Positions 1 through 7,828 of a stretch of DNA of 64,000 nucleotides are shown here, piece by piece. How positions within the stretch are numbered: the first letter of the stretch is position 1; the number at the start of each line of letters is the position of its first letter. The notes under the pieces were generated by a model, which was not told the origin of the DNA, did not search any database, and was given only the letters and a program-made list of their open reading frames with translations. The position numbers and the translations under genes are program-made. The DNA comes from Glycomyces xiaoerkulensis (GTDB taxonomy: Bacteria; Actinomycetota; Actinomycetes; Mycobacteriales; Micromonosporaceae), in assembly GCF_002798405.1 (NCBI RefSeq), contig NZ_PGGV01000037.1, positions 372,001-436,000 of the forward strand, written 5' to 3'.

Positions 1-219
1 GAGCATCGACTGCGGCAGACCGGTGGCGGCATCGAACTTCTCGCCATTGCGGTGGGCGGCGACAAGTTCAGCCTTGAACCCGTCGGCGGCGGCCTTGCTG
101 TGGAAGGGTTTGCGCTTCGGCTCTCCCTCCACGGTCCACCGGACGGTATGGGTTTTCTTGCCACCTTTCCGCTTGGTGACTTTATGGTCCCAGAAGGTGG
201 CTTTGTAGCTCCATTGCAT
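1..219 (-). CDS. int: Tyrosine integrase of the AICE, 5' end only
   Basis: Only the first 73 codons lie inside the window; the gene runs off the left edge. The visible N-terminus (MQWSYKATFW...) is rich in Lys/Arg with a β-strand pattern (KKTHTVRWTV, KPFHSKAAADGF), as in the arm-type DNA-binding domain that precedes the SAM-like and catalytic domains of AICE tyrosine recombinases. No catalytic residue is visible, so the family call rests on this N-terminus and on context. The ATG overlaps the stop of the upstream excisionase gene as TGATG, which implies translational coupling. In this element type the integrase catalyses recombination between attP and the 3' end of a tRNA gene. The displaced tRNA-Ser fragment at 13,679-13,740 is the matching far boundary. 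Confidence 0.8.
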   Translation of the reverse strand, partial: MQWSYKATFWDHKVTKRKGGKKTHTVRWTVEGEPKRKPFHSKAAADGFKAELVAAHRNGEKFDAATGLPQSML

Positions 220-443
220 CAAGCGCTCACCTCGGCAAGGCTGTCGAGCCACTTGTCGAAGTCAGCGCGGCGGACCCGCACCTGCCCGTTCGGCAGCTTG
301 AAGTGGCGCGGTGCGCGGTCCTTGTTCTTCCAGTCATTCCAGGTCGACTTCGTGATGTCGAGCTCGGCGAACACCTCCTGGAGGGTCATGAGGTTGGGTG
401 AACTCGGCCGTGTGGGTTTCGGTCGTGACGTCGCACGTGACAT
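219..443 (-). CDS. xis: Excisionase / MerR-like HTH protein
   Basis: A 74-residue protein with one winged-helix DNA-binding domain of the excisionase (HTH_17) type: LMTLQEVFAELDITKSTWND, then a basic wing with RVRRADFDKWL. This is the usual helix, turn, helix and wing order in AICE Xis proteins, which bend attachment-site DNA and steer the integrase toward excision. The ATG is preceded by GGAG at a spacing of 8. The stop overlaps the integrase start (TGATG), and the replication gene lies 62 bp upstream, giving the rep-xis-int order of pSAM2-like elements. A 17-bp sequence in the leader (467-483) recurs upstream of the 10,424 gene. Role is inferred from domain and position. Confidence 0.85.
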   Translation of the reverse strand: MSRATSRPKPTRPSSPNLMTLQEVFAELDITKSTWNDWKNKDRAPRHFKLPNGQVRVRRADFDKWLDSLAEVSA

Positions 444-466
444 GCTGGAATCTCCTTCTCTTGTCT

Positions 467-483
467 TTGGCGGACGGAAAGGA
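467..483. repeat. 17-bp leader repeat, copy 1 (upstream of xis)
   Basis: TTGGCGGACGGAAAGGA lies between rep and xis. An exact second copy is at 10,445-10,461, in the leader of the first gene of the long minus-strand operon. Both copies lie a short way upstream of a start codon in the same orientation. They may be a shared regulator site or a shared transcript leader. Confidence 0.6.
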
Positions 484-505
484 ACGACAGGTCGGCGGCG
501 GCCTC

Positions 506-2431
506 CTAAAGCGAGCCGCCGACCCTCGTCGTATCTGGGTGAAGGTCGTAGCGGGGTGTGGTCGGGCGGCCGCCTCGGCGGCGGGGCAGGGGTTGTTCGC
601 GGAGCCAGCCGTGTTCGACGAGGACGCGGGCGGCGGTGCGGACTTTGTCGGCGGTGGCGAAGTGGCGGCGGCCGCGCAGGGCCCGGTACATGTCGCGGGC
701 GCTGATGCCGGGCCGTCCGTGGCGGGTGAGCCAGTCGAGTAGTTCGGCGGCCGGGCCCGTGTGGTCGTCGACGCCCATGTACGCGAATGTGGCCAGGGCG
801 TGGTCGGCGAAGTAGTAGCCCAGGACGGTAGCGCGGTCGATCGTGTCGGCCTCGATGGGCATCCGGGTTCCGGCGGTGGGGTATTGGGCCAGGTGGAGGA
901 GTCCGGCGAGGCGAACGACGGCGCCGGTCCATTTGTTGGCCCAATTGAGGATGGGTTCCCATTCGCCGCCGGGGGCCAGGCGCGGTTCACGTTCCCGTTC
1001 GAGGTCGACCACCCGGGCCCGGGCCTGCGGCGACAGCTCCAGCACGGCCGCCTCGGTCTGGTGGTGCATGGCGTGGACGATCCCGCCCAGCTTGCGGCTG
1101 TAGGCGGTCTTCACGGGGCCGGGGATGGCCGGTGGGCACGGGTTGCGGTTCCCGACCGTGGAGGCCGGGAGGGCGTACAGGAACCGGGCCATCAGGCCGC
1201 GGTCTTCGAAGCCGGGCATGCGGGCGGCCTCGCGGAGGACGGCCGGTTGGACGGCCAGCCCGACCGTGAGGGCCGGGGCCGGGACGTACTCGGCCGGGGC
1301 CGACTTGCGGGCCACCCGCAGCAGGTCTCCGGCGTGGCCTTTGAGGAACACGTCGAGGTCGGGGACGCCGGAGTAGCGTCCGGCGATGGTGGCGAAGATG
1401 CCGCCCTCGGCCGACAGGATCGCCAGGCGGCCGGACTGCTCGGCCAGCAGCGACTTCGCCGCCTCGGGGGTGATGTCGTCGGCCACGAGCTTGGGTTCGA
1501 CCGGGATGGCGGCCGCCTCGGCCTCGCGTGCGGCCGTTTTGGCGCCGTTGACCGCTTCGGGGTCGTCGGGGGCCTTGGAGGCGGCGGCCAGGGCCTGCTC
1601 GGCGGCGCGTTTGGCGATCTCGGCCTCGGTGGCCGCCTCGATGATCGCCGGGCGGGCGGCCTCGGCCAGCTCGGCCTCGGTCTCCAGGATCGGGGCCACA
1701 AGGTGGCCGAACGTGGAGGACTTCCGGTTGCCCGGGCCCAGGGCGACGGCGGTGAACAGGTTGCACGGCTCGACCCAGTCGGGCCCGGCCTGGACGGCCA
1801 GGCGGCCCTGCGCGGCCGTGGCCAGGGCGGCGAGGCCGATCGATCCGGCCAGGTCGGTCGGGGTCTGGGTGGCCTCGGCGACCGACTCGACCATGTCGCC
1901 CAGCCAGTCGGGCAGGGCCACAGCCGGGAACGCCGGCAGGCCCTCGCGCGAGCCGCCCAGCGGGATCGGCGCGGGCCAGTCCTCGGCGCCGTGGCCGACG
2001 TCGGCGAGGGCGGCGCGGGAGTCGGCCAGGACCTCCGCGATCTCGCCGCCGCCCTCGGCGGCCTGCCCCAGCCGGGCGGCGACGGCGTGGACCCGGCGGC
2101 GCTGCGCGGCCTCGGCGACCAGTCCGGCGTAGTAGGAGCCGGAGGCGGCGGCCGGGACCGCCTCCAGCAGGTCGTGGAGGTAGGGGCCGCCGCCGACCTT
2201 GGCGAGGTTCCCTTCCTCGTTGAGGCGGGCGGCGACGGCCACCGGGTCGGTCGGCTTGCCCTCGCCGTGCAGGGCGGCGATCGCCGCCCAGATCAGCCCG
2301 TGCCGGGGCGCGTCGAACGATCCGGCCTCGATGTGGGCGGCGATGGCCGGGACGGTGGCGGGGTCGAGCAGGGCCGCCCCGAGGGTCGACCGTTCAGCCT
2401 CGAGAGCCGGGTCGGTGCGCTTGTGCTTCAT
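506..2431 (-). CDS. AICE replication protein (DnaB-N domain plus DUF3987-like ATPase)
   Basis: A 641-residue protein. Residues 1 to about 105 look like the DnaB helicase N-terminal domain (LEAERSTLGAALLDP at the start, then the GLIWAAIAAL helix). From about residue 160 onward it resembles the DUF3987/YfjI family, with a P-loop-like GPGNRKSS near residue 230, an Ala/Glu-rich helical insertion at about 250-320, and the EDRGLMARFLYALP segment. DnaB-N followed by DUF3987 suggests an element-encoded initiator/helicase for AICE replication. The start at 2431 is chosen because GGAAGGAG stands 8 nt upstream and because upstream sequence in frame has no domain character. It precedes xis-int in the likely rep-xis-int operon. 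Which origin it recognises is not shown; candidates are the repeats at 2786-2910 and 12,402-12,657. Confidence 0.8.
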   Translation of the reverse strand: MKHKRTDPALEAERSTLGAALLDPATVPAIAAHIEAGSFDAPRHGLIWAAIAALHGEGKPTDPVAVAARLNEEGNLAKVGGGPYLHDLLEAVPAAASGSYYAGLVAEAAQRRRVHAVAARLGQAAEGGGEIAEVLADSRAALADVGHGAEDWPAPIPLGGSREGLPAFPAVALPDWLGDMVESVAEATQTPTDLAGSIGLAALATAAQGRLAVQAGPDWVEPCNLFTAVALGPGNRKSSTFGHLVAPILETEAELAEAARPAIIEAATEAEIAKRAAEQALAAASKAPDDPEAVNGAKTAAREAEAAAIPVEPKLVADDITPEAAKSLLAEQSGRLAILSAEGGIFATIAGRYSGVPDLDVFLKGHAGDLLRVARKSAPAEYVPAPALTVGLAVQPAVLREAARMPGFEDRGLMARFLYALPASTVGNRNPCPPAIPGPVKTAYSRKLGGIVHAMHHQTEAAVLELSPQARARVVDLEREREPRLAPGGEWEPILNWANKWTGAVVRLAGLLHLAQYPTAGTRMPIEADTIDRATVLGYYFADHALATFAYMGVDDHTGPAAELLDWLTRHGRPGISARDMYRALRGRRHFATADKVRTAARVLVEHGWLREQPLPRRRGGRPTTPRYDLHPDTTRVGGSL

Positions 2432-2490
2432 GACGGTGTCTCCTTCCTGCCCGGGGCCACCACAGGCGGCCCCGGGGGCTGGCTGGTGGT

Positions 2491-2676
2491 TCAGGTGGTG
2501 GCCGGTGCCGGCGGCGCGCCGACCAGCGGGCTGTGGGCCAGGCGGGTGCCGATGCAATCGGTGTAGGCCGGTGGGATCGCCTCGACCAGCTCGGTGCGGT
2601 CGTCGGTCCAGTCGATGCCCATCGCGGCCCCGCCGGCACAGCAGAACAGGTCGAGCAGCCGTCTTCTGGTGGTCAT
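2491..2676 (-). CDS. Internally deleted C5 cytosine methyltransferase remnant
   Basis: A 61-residue ORF with a good ribosome site (GGAG, 8-nt spacing). Its first half, LLDLFCCAGGAAMG, is motif I of C5 DNA methyltransferases (usually DLFCGAGG, which binds S-adenosylmethionine). Its second half, TELVEAIPPAYTDCIG, matches the C-terminal end of phage and element-encoded C5 methyltransferases (motif X region, 'EAIPPAYT'). Everything between, including the catalytic PC motif IV and the target-recognition domain, is missing, and the two ends are joined in frame. As written it cannot methylate DNA. It may be a decaying remnant or a retained mini-protein; the intact reading frame and ribosome site leave the second option open. 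It sits directly upstream of rep. Confidence 0.65.
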   Translation of the reverse strand: MTTRRRLLDLFCCAGGAAMGIDWTDDRTELVEAIPPAYTDCIGTRLAHSPLVGAPPAPATT

Positions 2677-2943
2677 GGTGTGATCTCCTTCGGGTTACGG
2701 AGCGTGATATTTGCGGGGGTTCTCGTTCCTGGGAGCGCCGTGTCGCGCGCGCACCCACGACATGGGGCCTATGGGGTCCGCGATTGCGCGCCAAATCTCG
2801 GAGCTTTGTCCTGATATAGACGTAATTTGCGGCTTGGGGCGCGACAGTGGCGCGAGAGCGCGCCACGGCGGTGACCTGCGCGTTGTCGCTCGTGGCACGC
2901 TCGCGCGCCAATTACACACAGTGACAATCAGTGTCGAGATCGC
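2677..2943. promoter_or_regulatory. Gap between traB and the rep operon with three GCGCGCCA repeats
   Basis: This 267-bp gap holds GCGCGCCA at 2786-2793, 2858-2865 and 2903-2910, all in the same orientation and near AT-richer sequence (TGATATAGACGTAATTTG around 2812-2829). It must hold the promoter of the methyltransferase remnant-rep-xis-int operon. The repeats are candidate iterons or activator sites. A 74-codon minus-strand reading frame also spans most of it, but I see no supporting ribosome site or domain. Confidence 0.4.
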
Positions 2944-4923
2944 TCAGGCGGCGAGGCGGTAGACGGTGGCGGTCGAGGCGCCCTCACGGGCGATCAGGCC
3001 GTCCTCGGTGAGGCGGCCCAGCAGCCGCTGGAGGGTCCGCCGGGGCACCTGGGTCTGCGACTCCAGGGCCGCGATGGGCAGGGGCGCCTCGGATTCCCTG
3101 AGCACGCCGACGACGCGGGCGGCGTGGGGCACGTCGGCCAGGGCCTCGTCATCGAGCTCGGCCTCGTCGTCGGCGGCGATGTCGGCCAGCTCGACCTCGC
3201 CGTACTCCTCGGTCTCCAGGGCCTCGGCGGTGAGGCCCTGCGCCGCAGGAGCGGCTTCGGTCGCGGCCGCAGCCTCGCCGGCGGTCTGCCCGGCGGTCCG
3301 GGGCCAGCCGAGGATGCCGGCCTCGTGGGCCGACAGGACCGGGCGGGCGGCGGCGTAGGCGTCGATCATGGCGTCCCACCCGGCGGCGTTCTTGGTGATC
3401 GCGGTGTCGGCGTCGTAGGCCATCGTCTTGGCCGGGTCGCCGCCGTCAGGGTCGCCGACCCAGCACTGGCCTCGGGTGCGCAGGCCGCGTTCGGTGACGT
3501 CGACCTCCCAGCCCTGCACGTCGCCGTCGTGGGCCTTCTTGACCTTGTGCACGAGGAAGTTCGACCCGTATTCACTGGTCAGTGTGGTCGGGACGTCGTT
3601 GGCGTTGATCGACTGGGTGATGAACCCGATGACGATCCCTGCCTGTCGGACGTGCTTGGGCAGCGACTCCATGAGCGTGATGAGCTTGTCGGCCTGGGCG
3701 GGCTTGGCCTGCTTGAGCATGACGGTGAGCTCGTCGACGGGATAAAGGATGGCCGGGTGCTCGGGGGTGGGGATCCAGTTGCGCATCCGGTTCCCCTCGG
3801 CGTCGGTCATGCCCTTGAGCCGCTGGATGCGGTCGCTGGAGAGCCGCTCCAGGGCCTCCAGATCGGCGATGACCTCCTCGATGGTGGTGGCGCGGCGGTG
3901 CAGCGCCGGGGCGTGGTACTCGCCCAGGTCGGCCTTGACCGCGTCGGCGGCGGCCACGACGAGGTTGTTGCAGGCGATCGCCGACAGCAGCAGCGAAGAG
4001 GCGGTGTTGGTCTTGCCCGACCCGGTCATGCCGACCAGGCCGATGCACTTGGCGTCGGGGTTGTCGGTGAAGACCCGCGCGGCCGACTCGCGGTCGTCGA
4101 CCGACCCGAGGACGTGGCCGATCGCCAGGCCGTCCAGGACCGACCGCGAGCCCGGCGCCCAGGCCGCGCCCTCGGCGCGGTTAGCCGGGTCCAGGGCCGG
4201 GTGGGCGATGTTCTTCTTGGCGGTCACGGCCGCGTGCAGGACGGTGACCTTCATGTGGCGGGAGTCGCCGGCCGAAACGCGGCGGGCGATGACGCGGGCG
4301 GCGTCGACGTGGAGCTGGTGGGCGATGTCGGCGTCGCGGAACTTCTCGGGGCGGTCGGCGTCGCCGACGTACACCCGGTACTCGACATCGCCCTTGGCGT
4401 TGGCACTGACGCTGGTCACGCGGGTCGCGTCGCACGCGCCGAGCGCGTGGAGGGCGGCGCCCATGGCGCGGACGCGCCGCTCGGAGCGGGAGTAGCGGGT
4501 GAACACGCTGCTGCCTGCCCACCACCAGACGGCCAGGACCGTCCCCGCTGCGACGATGACGCCCCAGACCGGCGCCCAGGCGGCGGCGAAGGTCAGCGCG
4601 ACCGCCGACGCGGTGCCGAACATGAGCTGGGCGGCGGCCGGGGCCTGCACGGACCGGTCCAGGTCGCCGATGAGGCCGTCGAGCCAGACCCAGATGGTGG
4701 CGGCCATGACGGCGATGACCGCCCACGCCCACGGTCCCCAGACCCAGACGCTCAGGTTCGCCGCGGCGGCTGCGAGGCCGGCGGCGGCGATGACGTGGAC
4801 CGGCAGCAGTCCCCGCCAGTGGCGGACGTTGAAGCGCGTGGCCGCGGCGGTGCCCTTGGCGGTGGTCTTCGCCGCGCGTCCGGTGGTCTTCAAGGTCTTG
4901 GCCGTAGAGTTCGCGGTAGTCAC
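2944..4923 (-). CDS. TraB-like FtsK/SpoIIIE DNA translocase
   Basis: A 659-residue conjugative translocase. The N-terminal ~30 residues are basic, followed by about four hydrophobic segments (residues ~40-135). The RecA-like motor has a Walker A, GMTGSGKT, near residue 300 and a Walker B-like ILYPVDE near residue 395. The last ~65 residues form a predicted winged helix (PLPIAALESQTQVPRRTLQR), the part that in TraB-type proteins recognises short repeats at the clt locus. Proteins of this family move double-stranded AICE DNA between mycelial cells as a hexameric septal pump. The start is a GTG with GGAG 6 nt upstream. A perfect 12-bp hairpin (4959-4989) lies just ahead of it. The TGGCCAAAA array at 12,402-12,657 is a candidate target. 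Confidence 0.88.
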   Translation of the reverse strand: MTTANSTAKTLKTTGRAAKTTAKGTAAATRFNVRHWRGLLPVHVIAAAGLAAAAANLSVWVWGPWAWAVIAVMAATIWVWLDGLIGDLDRSVQAPAAAQLMFGTASAVALTFAAAWAPVWGVIVAAGTVLAVWWWAGSSVFTRYSRSERRVRAMGAALHALGACDATRVTSVSANAKGDVEYRVYVGDADRPEKFRDADIAHQLHVDAARVIARRVSAGDSRHMKVTVLHAAVTAKKNIAHPALDPANRAEGAAWAPGSRSVLDGLAIGHVLGSVDDRESAARVFTDNPDAKCIGLVGMTGSGKTNTASSLLLSAIACNNLVVAAADAVKADLGEYHAPALHRRATTIEEVIADLEALERLSSDRIQRLKGMTDAEGNRMRNWIPTPEHPAILYPVDELTVMLKQAKPAQADKLITLMESLPKHVRQAGIVIGFITQSINANDVPTTLTSEYGSNFLVHKVKKAHDGDVQGWEVDVTERGLRTRGQCWVGDPDGGDPAKTMAYDADTAITKNAAGWDAMIDAYAAARPVLSAHEAGILGWPRTAGQTAGEAAAATEAAPAAQGLTAEALETEEYGEVELADIAADDEAELDDEALADVPHAARVVGVLRESEAPLPIAALESQTQVPRRTLQRLLGRLTEDGLIAREGASTATVYRLAA

Positions 4924-4958
4924 AGTGGGCTCCTTACGTGTCCTGGTGGCTGAACAGA

Positions 4959-4989
4959 GGCCGGGACGAACCAGTCCTTCGTCCCGGCC
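4959..4989 (-). promoter_or_regulatory. Perfect 12-bp hairpin in the leader of the TraB-like gene
   Basis: GGCCGGGACGAA and TTCGTCCCGGCC form a perfect 12-bp inverted repeat with a 7-nt loop. It lies between the stop of the 340-residue gene (5000) and the GTG of the translocase (4923). No T-tract follows it on the minus strand, so it is a weak candidate for an intrinsic terminator. It could be an attenuator, an RNA-processing site or an operator that sets translocase level separately from the upstream operon. Confidence 0.6.
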
Positions 4990-4999
4990 GAAGTGCTCT

Positions 5000-6022
5000 C
5001 TAGCGGTCGATCGGGGTGACCGTGGCGGCGACGCTCTCGGCCGCCCCCTGGTGCCGGTACAGGTTCATGAACGCCCGCTGCGCCCCGTGGAGGGTGTTTC
5101 CGGCCGCCTTCAGGTCGTCGGCGGCGTCGGCCAGGTGCCGGCGGACCTTCTGGTGGACGCCGTAGCGGGCGAGCCGGTCGGCCAGGTCGTCGAGGGTGCG
5201 GCCCCACAGAGTCATCGCGAACTTGTTGGTCGCCAGGTGGGTCCAGACGCCGTTGACGACGTTGCCCTGCTCGGGCAGCCACGCGCTGACGAGCAGGGCC
5301 GCGCGGGTGGCCGGCACCTGGGTCTCCAGCGGCGCGTGCGCCCCGCCGACCAGGGGCATCCCGGCCATCGGCACGTTGGAGGCCTCCTGGTTGATCTGGT
5401 CGGTGTAGATCCGGCCCATCGCCTCGGCGGCCCTCTTGATCGACTCGCCTGCGCTGCCGAGCAGGCCGATCGCGGCGGTGACCCGCTCATGCACCCGGTC
5501 GTCGATGTTGCCGATCTGGAAGGTCAGGCTGAGGTCCTCGAAGCCGGACCCGACCGCCTCGATCGAGGCCTTCAGGTCGGTGCAGGCGCCGACGATCGAG
5601 TTCGCGGCGAAGTTCTGGATCGGCGCCCAGTCGCCGATCTGGTCGATGACGGCCGAGTAGGCACGAGCGAGGTCGCTGGTACCGAGCAGGCGAGACGTTG
5701 CTGACATGTGGATCACCCCGGTTCCGGTGGTGGTGGTGACGGTCTTCTGACTGATGCCGCTGCGGCTCGTTGCGGTCACGGTGGTGGTCGTCGCCGTGGT
5801 CGTGGCGGCGGTAGCGGCCGGCGGCCGCCCGGTGGTGGTGACCCGCTTGCGGTAACCGGCGCGGTGGGAGGCGACAATCGCCCGTTTGGGCAGCGTGTAG
5901 GCCACGGTCGCCGCGCCCCACGCGAACAGGTTCGTGGCCGGGTGGCGACGCAGCCAGCGGCGCGCGCCACGGCGCGCGTCCCGGCGCGTGTCCTGCCACG
6001 CCTCGGCGAAAATGCTGGTCAT
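5000..6022 (-). CDS. Transfer-region protein of unknown function, Arg-rich N-terminus
   Basis: A 340-residue protein. The first ~60 residues are very basic (RRDARRGARRWLRRHP) with one short hydrophobic segment (LFAWGAATVAYTL). Residues ~63-105 form a Thr/Ala-rich low-complexity linker (TTTATTTTVTATS). A mostly helical domain follows from about residue 107 (starting MSATSRLLGTSDLARAY). I recognise no catalytic motif. It lies directly upstream of the translocase gene and its ATG overlaps the previous stop (ATGA). This is where AICEs usually carry spread (Spd) proteins that help transferred DNA move through the mycelium, so a transfer role is likely but inferred. An internal start at the MSATS methionine is possible. 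Confidence 0.7.
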   Translation of the reverse strand: MTSIFAEAWQDTRRDARRGARRWLRRHPATNLFAWGAATVAYTLPKRAIVASHRAGYRKRVTTTGRPPAATAATTTATTTTVTATSRSGISQKTVTTTTGTGVIHMSATSRLLGTSDLARAYSAVIDQIGDWAPIQNFAANSIVGACTDLKASIEAVGSGFEDLSLTFQIGNIDDRVHERVTAAIGLLGSAGESIKRAAEAMGRIYTDQINQEASNVPMAGMPLVGGAHAPLETQVPATRAALLVSAWLPEQGNVVNGVWTHLATNKFAMTLWGRTLDDLADRLARYGVHQKVRRHLADAADDLKAAGNTLHGAQRAFMNLYRHQGAAESVAATVTPIDR

Positions 6023-6252
6023 TGGGTCTCCATGTGCTGTCGGCGGACGGCTTCGACGGTCAGGTACTCGGCCATCCGGCGGTGCCCTTCCGCGACCGCG
6101 ACGGCCGCTTCGACGACTCCGGCCGCGGCGGTGGCCTCGGCCCGGTCGGCGCCGACGCCGATGCCGTCCATGTGCTCGCGCGCCAGGGCGAGGTAGTCGG
6201 CCGCCGTGTCGGCGTACTCGGCGGCGGTCCGCGGTGGTTGGCGTTTCGCCAT
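6019..6252 (-). CDS. Small helical protein, unknown
   Basis: A 77-residue protein (MAKRQPPRTAAEYADTAADY...), almost entirely predicted helix and rich in Ala and Glu. The start at 6252 is set by GGAGG 7 nt upstream; the longer in-frame extension to 6333 lacks a ribosome site. Its stop overlaps the next start (ATGA at 6019-6022), so it is coupled to the 340-residue gene. A copy of the intergenic repeat described at 6258-6332 lies immediately ahead of it. Similar small helical proteins are common in transfer operons of actinomycete elements. No function can be assigned. Confidence 0.65.
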   Translation of the reverse strand: MAKRQPPRTAAEYADTAADYLALAREHMDGIGVGADRAEATAAAGVVEAAVAVAEGHRRMAEYLTVEAVRRQHMETQ

Positions 6253-6257
6253 GTCGT

Positions 6258-6332
6258 GCCCTCCTTCGTGGCCTGGCTCTTCAGCGGCGGGAGGCCATCC
6301 CTCACCGGACCCGCGCAGGGCGGGTTTCGCCA
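6258..6332 (-). repeat. Intergenic structured repeat, copy C
   Basis: Read on the minus strand, this begins GGCGAAACCC and ends with CTCCCGCCGCTGAAGAGCCAGGCC. It is the divergent member of a three-copy family (others at 9588-9657 and 9852-9924). All three sit between genes of one operon, just upstream of the next start codon. The GGC...GCC ends can pair. It may be an RNA structure acting at processing or translation. Confidence 0.5.
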
Positions 6333-6374
6333 CGTGGGACCGGTCGAGCAGCAGACCGGCCCCACCGGATGCGG

Positions 6375-7607
6375 CTATCGGGCCTCCGTGGAGGCGAGGC
6401 GGTCGCGCAGGGCGCGCGCCCTGCCCTTGCTGACGCGGACGGTGCGGCGGATCGACTCGGCGCTTGAGGGGTCGATCGGACGGCCGGTGCCGGGGTCGGT
6501 CCGGCCGTCCCGGACGGCCTCGGCCAGCTCGGAGAGGACCTCGTCCTCGGACCTGGACTCGGGGGCCTCACCCGCGCCGACCTGCGACGGTCCAGGCGCG
6601 GTCCAGGTGGACCCGGACCGGTCCGGCCCGGCCTGGGCGGTGACGCCGTAGCCGCCGGCCGGAGCGGTCGACGGCCCCGATTCGGCGGCCAGGGCATCGC
6701 GGACCTGGCGGATCAGCCGCGGCACCAGGTGCGCCGAGATCGCCAGCCCGGCCGGGACGATCGCCCACACGAACGCGGCGGGCGCGAGCCCGTCGACGGC
6801 GAGGTGGAGGCCGACGTTCAGCACCAGCGCTACCGTCACCAGCGACCACTCCAGGCCCCGGTAGGGGTTGGCCTTGCCCGCGCCGACCGCCCCGAGGATC
6901 TGGGCGATCAGGATCGCGACGATCGGCAGCGTCAGCAGCGGCTCGACCAACCAGTTGATGACCTGCGTGCCCGGCGAGAGCACGTCCAGGCTCACGCCGA
7001 CGTTGACCGCCCCGAGGACGGCCGCCAGGGCGGCCGGGAGGACCGCGATCCACGGCACCCACCGCTCGGCGGCCGCCAGGCGGACGATCCGCGAGGTCGG
7101 ATCCAGCGCGCGGGTGCGCCGCTCCAGGGCCGCGGCCGCGCGGTTCTCGCGCCGCCGGCGGGTCTCGGCCAGGTGCGCCTCGTGCTCGGCCTGACGCTTC
7201 GCGCCCTTGGAGGCCAGCTCGGCGCGGAGCTCAGCGACCTGACCGTCGAGCTCGCGTTCGGTGCTGCGCTGCTGGGAGGCCTGGGCGATGATCTCGCGGG
7301 CCTCGGACTCGGAGATCGCATCGGCCAGGACATCGACGTCGACCGAGGAGACCGCGGCCGCCCGCTCCAGGGCCACGCGCGCCGCCTCCGGGTTCGGCCG
7401 CGCCAACTCGCCAGTGGGCTTGCCCTTCGGATCGGTCACGCTCGGCCACAGGTAGGCGTCGGCGTCGGGATCGACCGGCCCGGCGTCGCGGTCGACCCGG
7501 GTCAGCCATCCAGACTGCTCCCGGACCTCGGTCTCAAGCCGGTCCCACTCAATGCCGTCCGGCTCCTCGGGCTCGGCGTTCGCGCCGATGCTGTTGTTCA
7601 CGGTCAT
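6375..7607 (-). CDS. SpdB-like membrane protein of the transfer region
   Basis: A 410-residue protein in three parts: an acidic N-terminus; a charged, probably coiled-coil segment (about residues 105-175, with AKRQAEHEAHLAETRRRREN); and four closely spaced hydrophobic helices (about 185-310, including WIAVLPAALAAVLGAVNVGV and PIVAILIAQILGAVGA). A soluble C-terminal tail follows with SSAESIRRTVRVSKGRAR, resembling a helix-turn-helix. Coiled coil plus four helices plus a DNA-binding-like tail is typical of DUF2637/SpdB-type spread proteins in actinomycete elements, which work with the TraB-type pump. The start at 7607 overlaps the preceding stop (TGATG). The assignment is by architecture only. 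Confidence 0.7.
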   Translation of the reverse strand: MTVNNSIGANAEPEEPDGIEWDRLETEVREQSGWLTRVDRDAGPVDPDADAYLWPSVTDPKGKPTGELARPNPEAARVALERAAAVSSVDVDVLADAISESEAREIIAQASQQRSTERELDGQVAELRAELASKGAKRQAEHEAHLAETRRRRENRAAAALERRTRALDPTSRIVRLAAAERWVPWIAVLPAALAAVLGAVNVGVSLDVLSPGTQVINWLVEPLLTLPIVAILIAQILGAVGAGKANPYRGLEWSLVTVALVLNVGLHLAVDGLAPAAFVWAIVPAGLAISAHLVPRLIRQVRDALAAESGPSTAPAGGYGVTAQAGPDRSGSTWTAPGPSQVGAGEAPESRSEDEVLSELAEAVRDGRTDPGTGRPIDPSSAESIRRTVRVSKGRARALRDRLASTEAR

Positions 7608-7828
7608 CACTGGTCTCCGATCTCGCCGTTCAGGACGGCCTCGGTCAGGGTCTCGATCTCGGTCTCGATCCCGAGCCGGACAGCCGCGGCCTCGAAGCAG
7701 GCGTCGGCCTCGGCGATCCGGTCGCGGGCGGCCAGGGCGCGGGCGGTATTGGTCTCCTCGATCAGCTCCAGCAGTTCGGCATCGCCAAGATCGGCGAAGG
7801 CGGGGAACCGGTCGGCGAATGCAGTCAT
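7607..7828 (-). CDS. Small acidic helical protein, unknown
   Basis: A 73-residue, strongly acidic protein (MTAFADRFPAFADLGDAELL...IEETNTARALAARDRI) with no recognised domain. It starts with an ATG that overlaps the stop of the next upstream gene (7825-7828, ATGA), and its own stop overlaps the SpdB-like start (TGATG). The opening phrase (DRFPAFADLGDAEL) echoes a stretch in the neighbouring 111-residue protein (QHFPAFAALSGTDRAAL), so the two may be distant paralogues. They may be partners or chaperone-like small proteins of the transfer machinery; this is inference. Confidence 0.65.
   Translation of the reverse strand: MTAFADRFPAFADLGDAELLELIEETNTARALAARDRIAEADACFEAAAVRLGIETEIETLTEAVLNGEIGDQ

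Noticed and set aside
761-2566. Long plus-strand frames opposite rep and similar long frames elsewhere (for example 3124-4953 and 46,268-52,402)
   Set aside because: They lie antisense to genes with clear domains, and their Gly/Arg/Asp/Val-rich composition is what GC-rich antisense frames give.
2695-2919. 74-codon minus-strand ORF between traB and the methyltransferase remnant
   Set aside because: No ribosome site, domain or overlap supports it, and it covers the likely promoter region.
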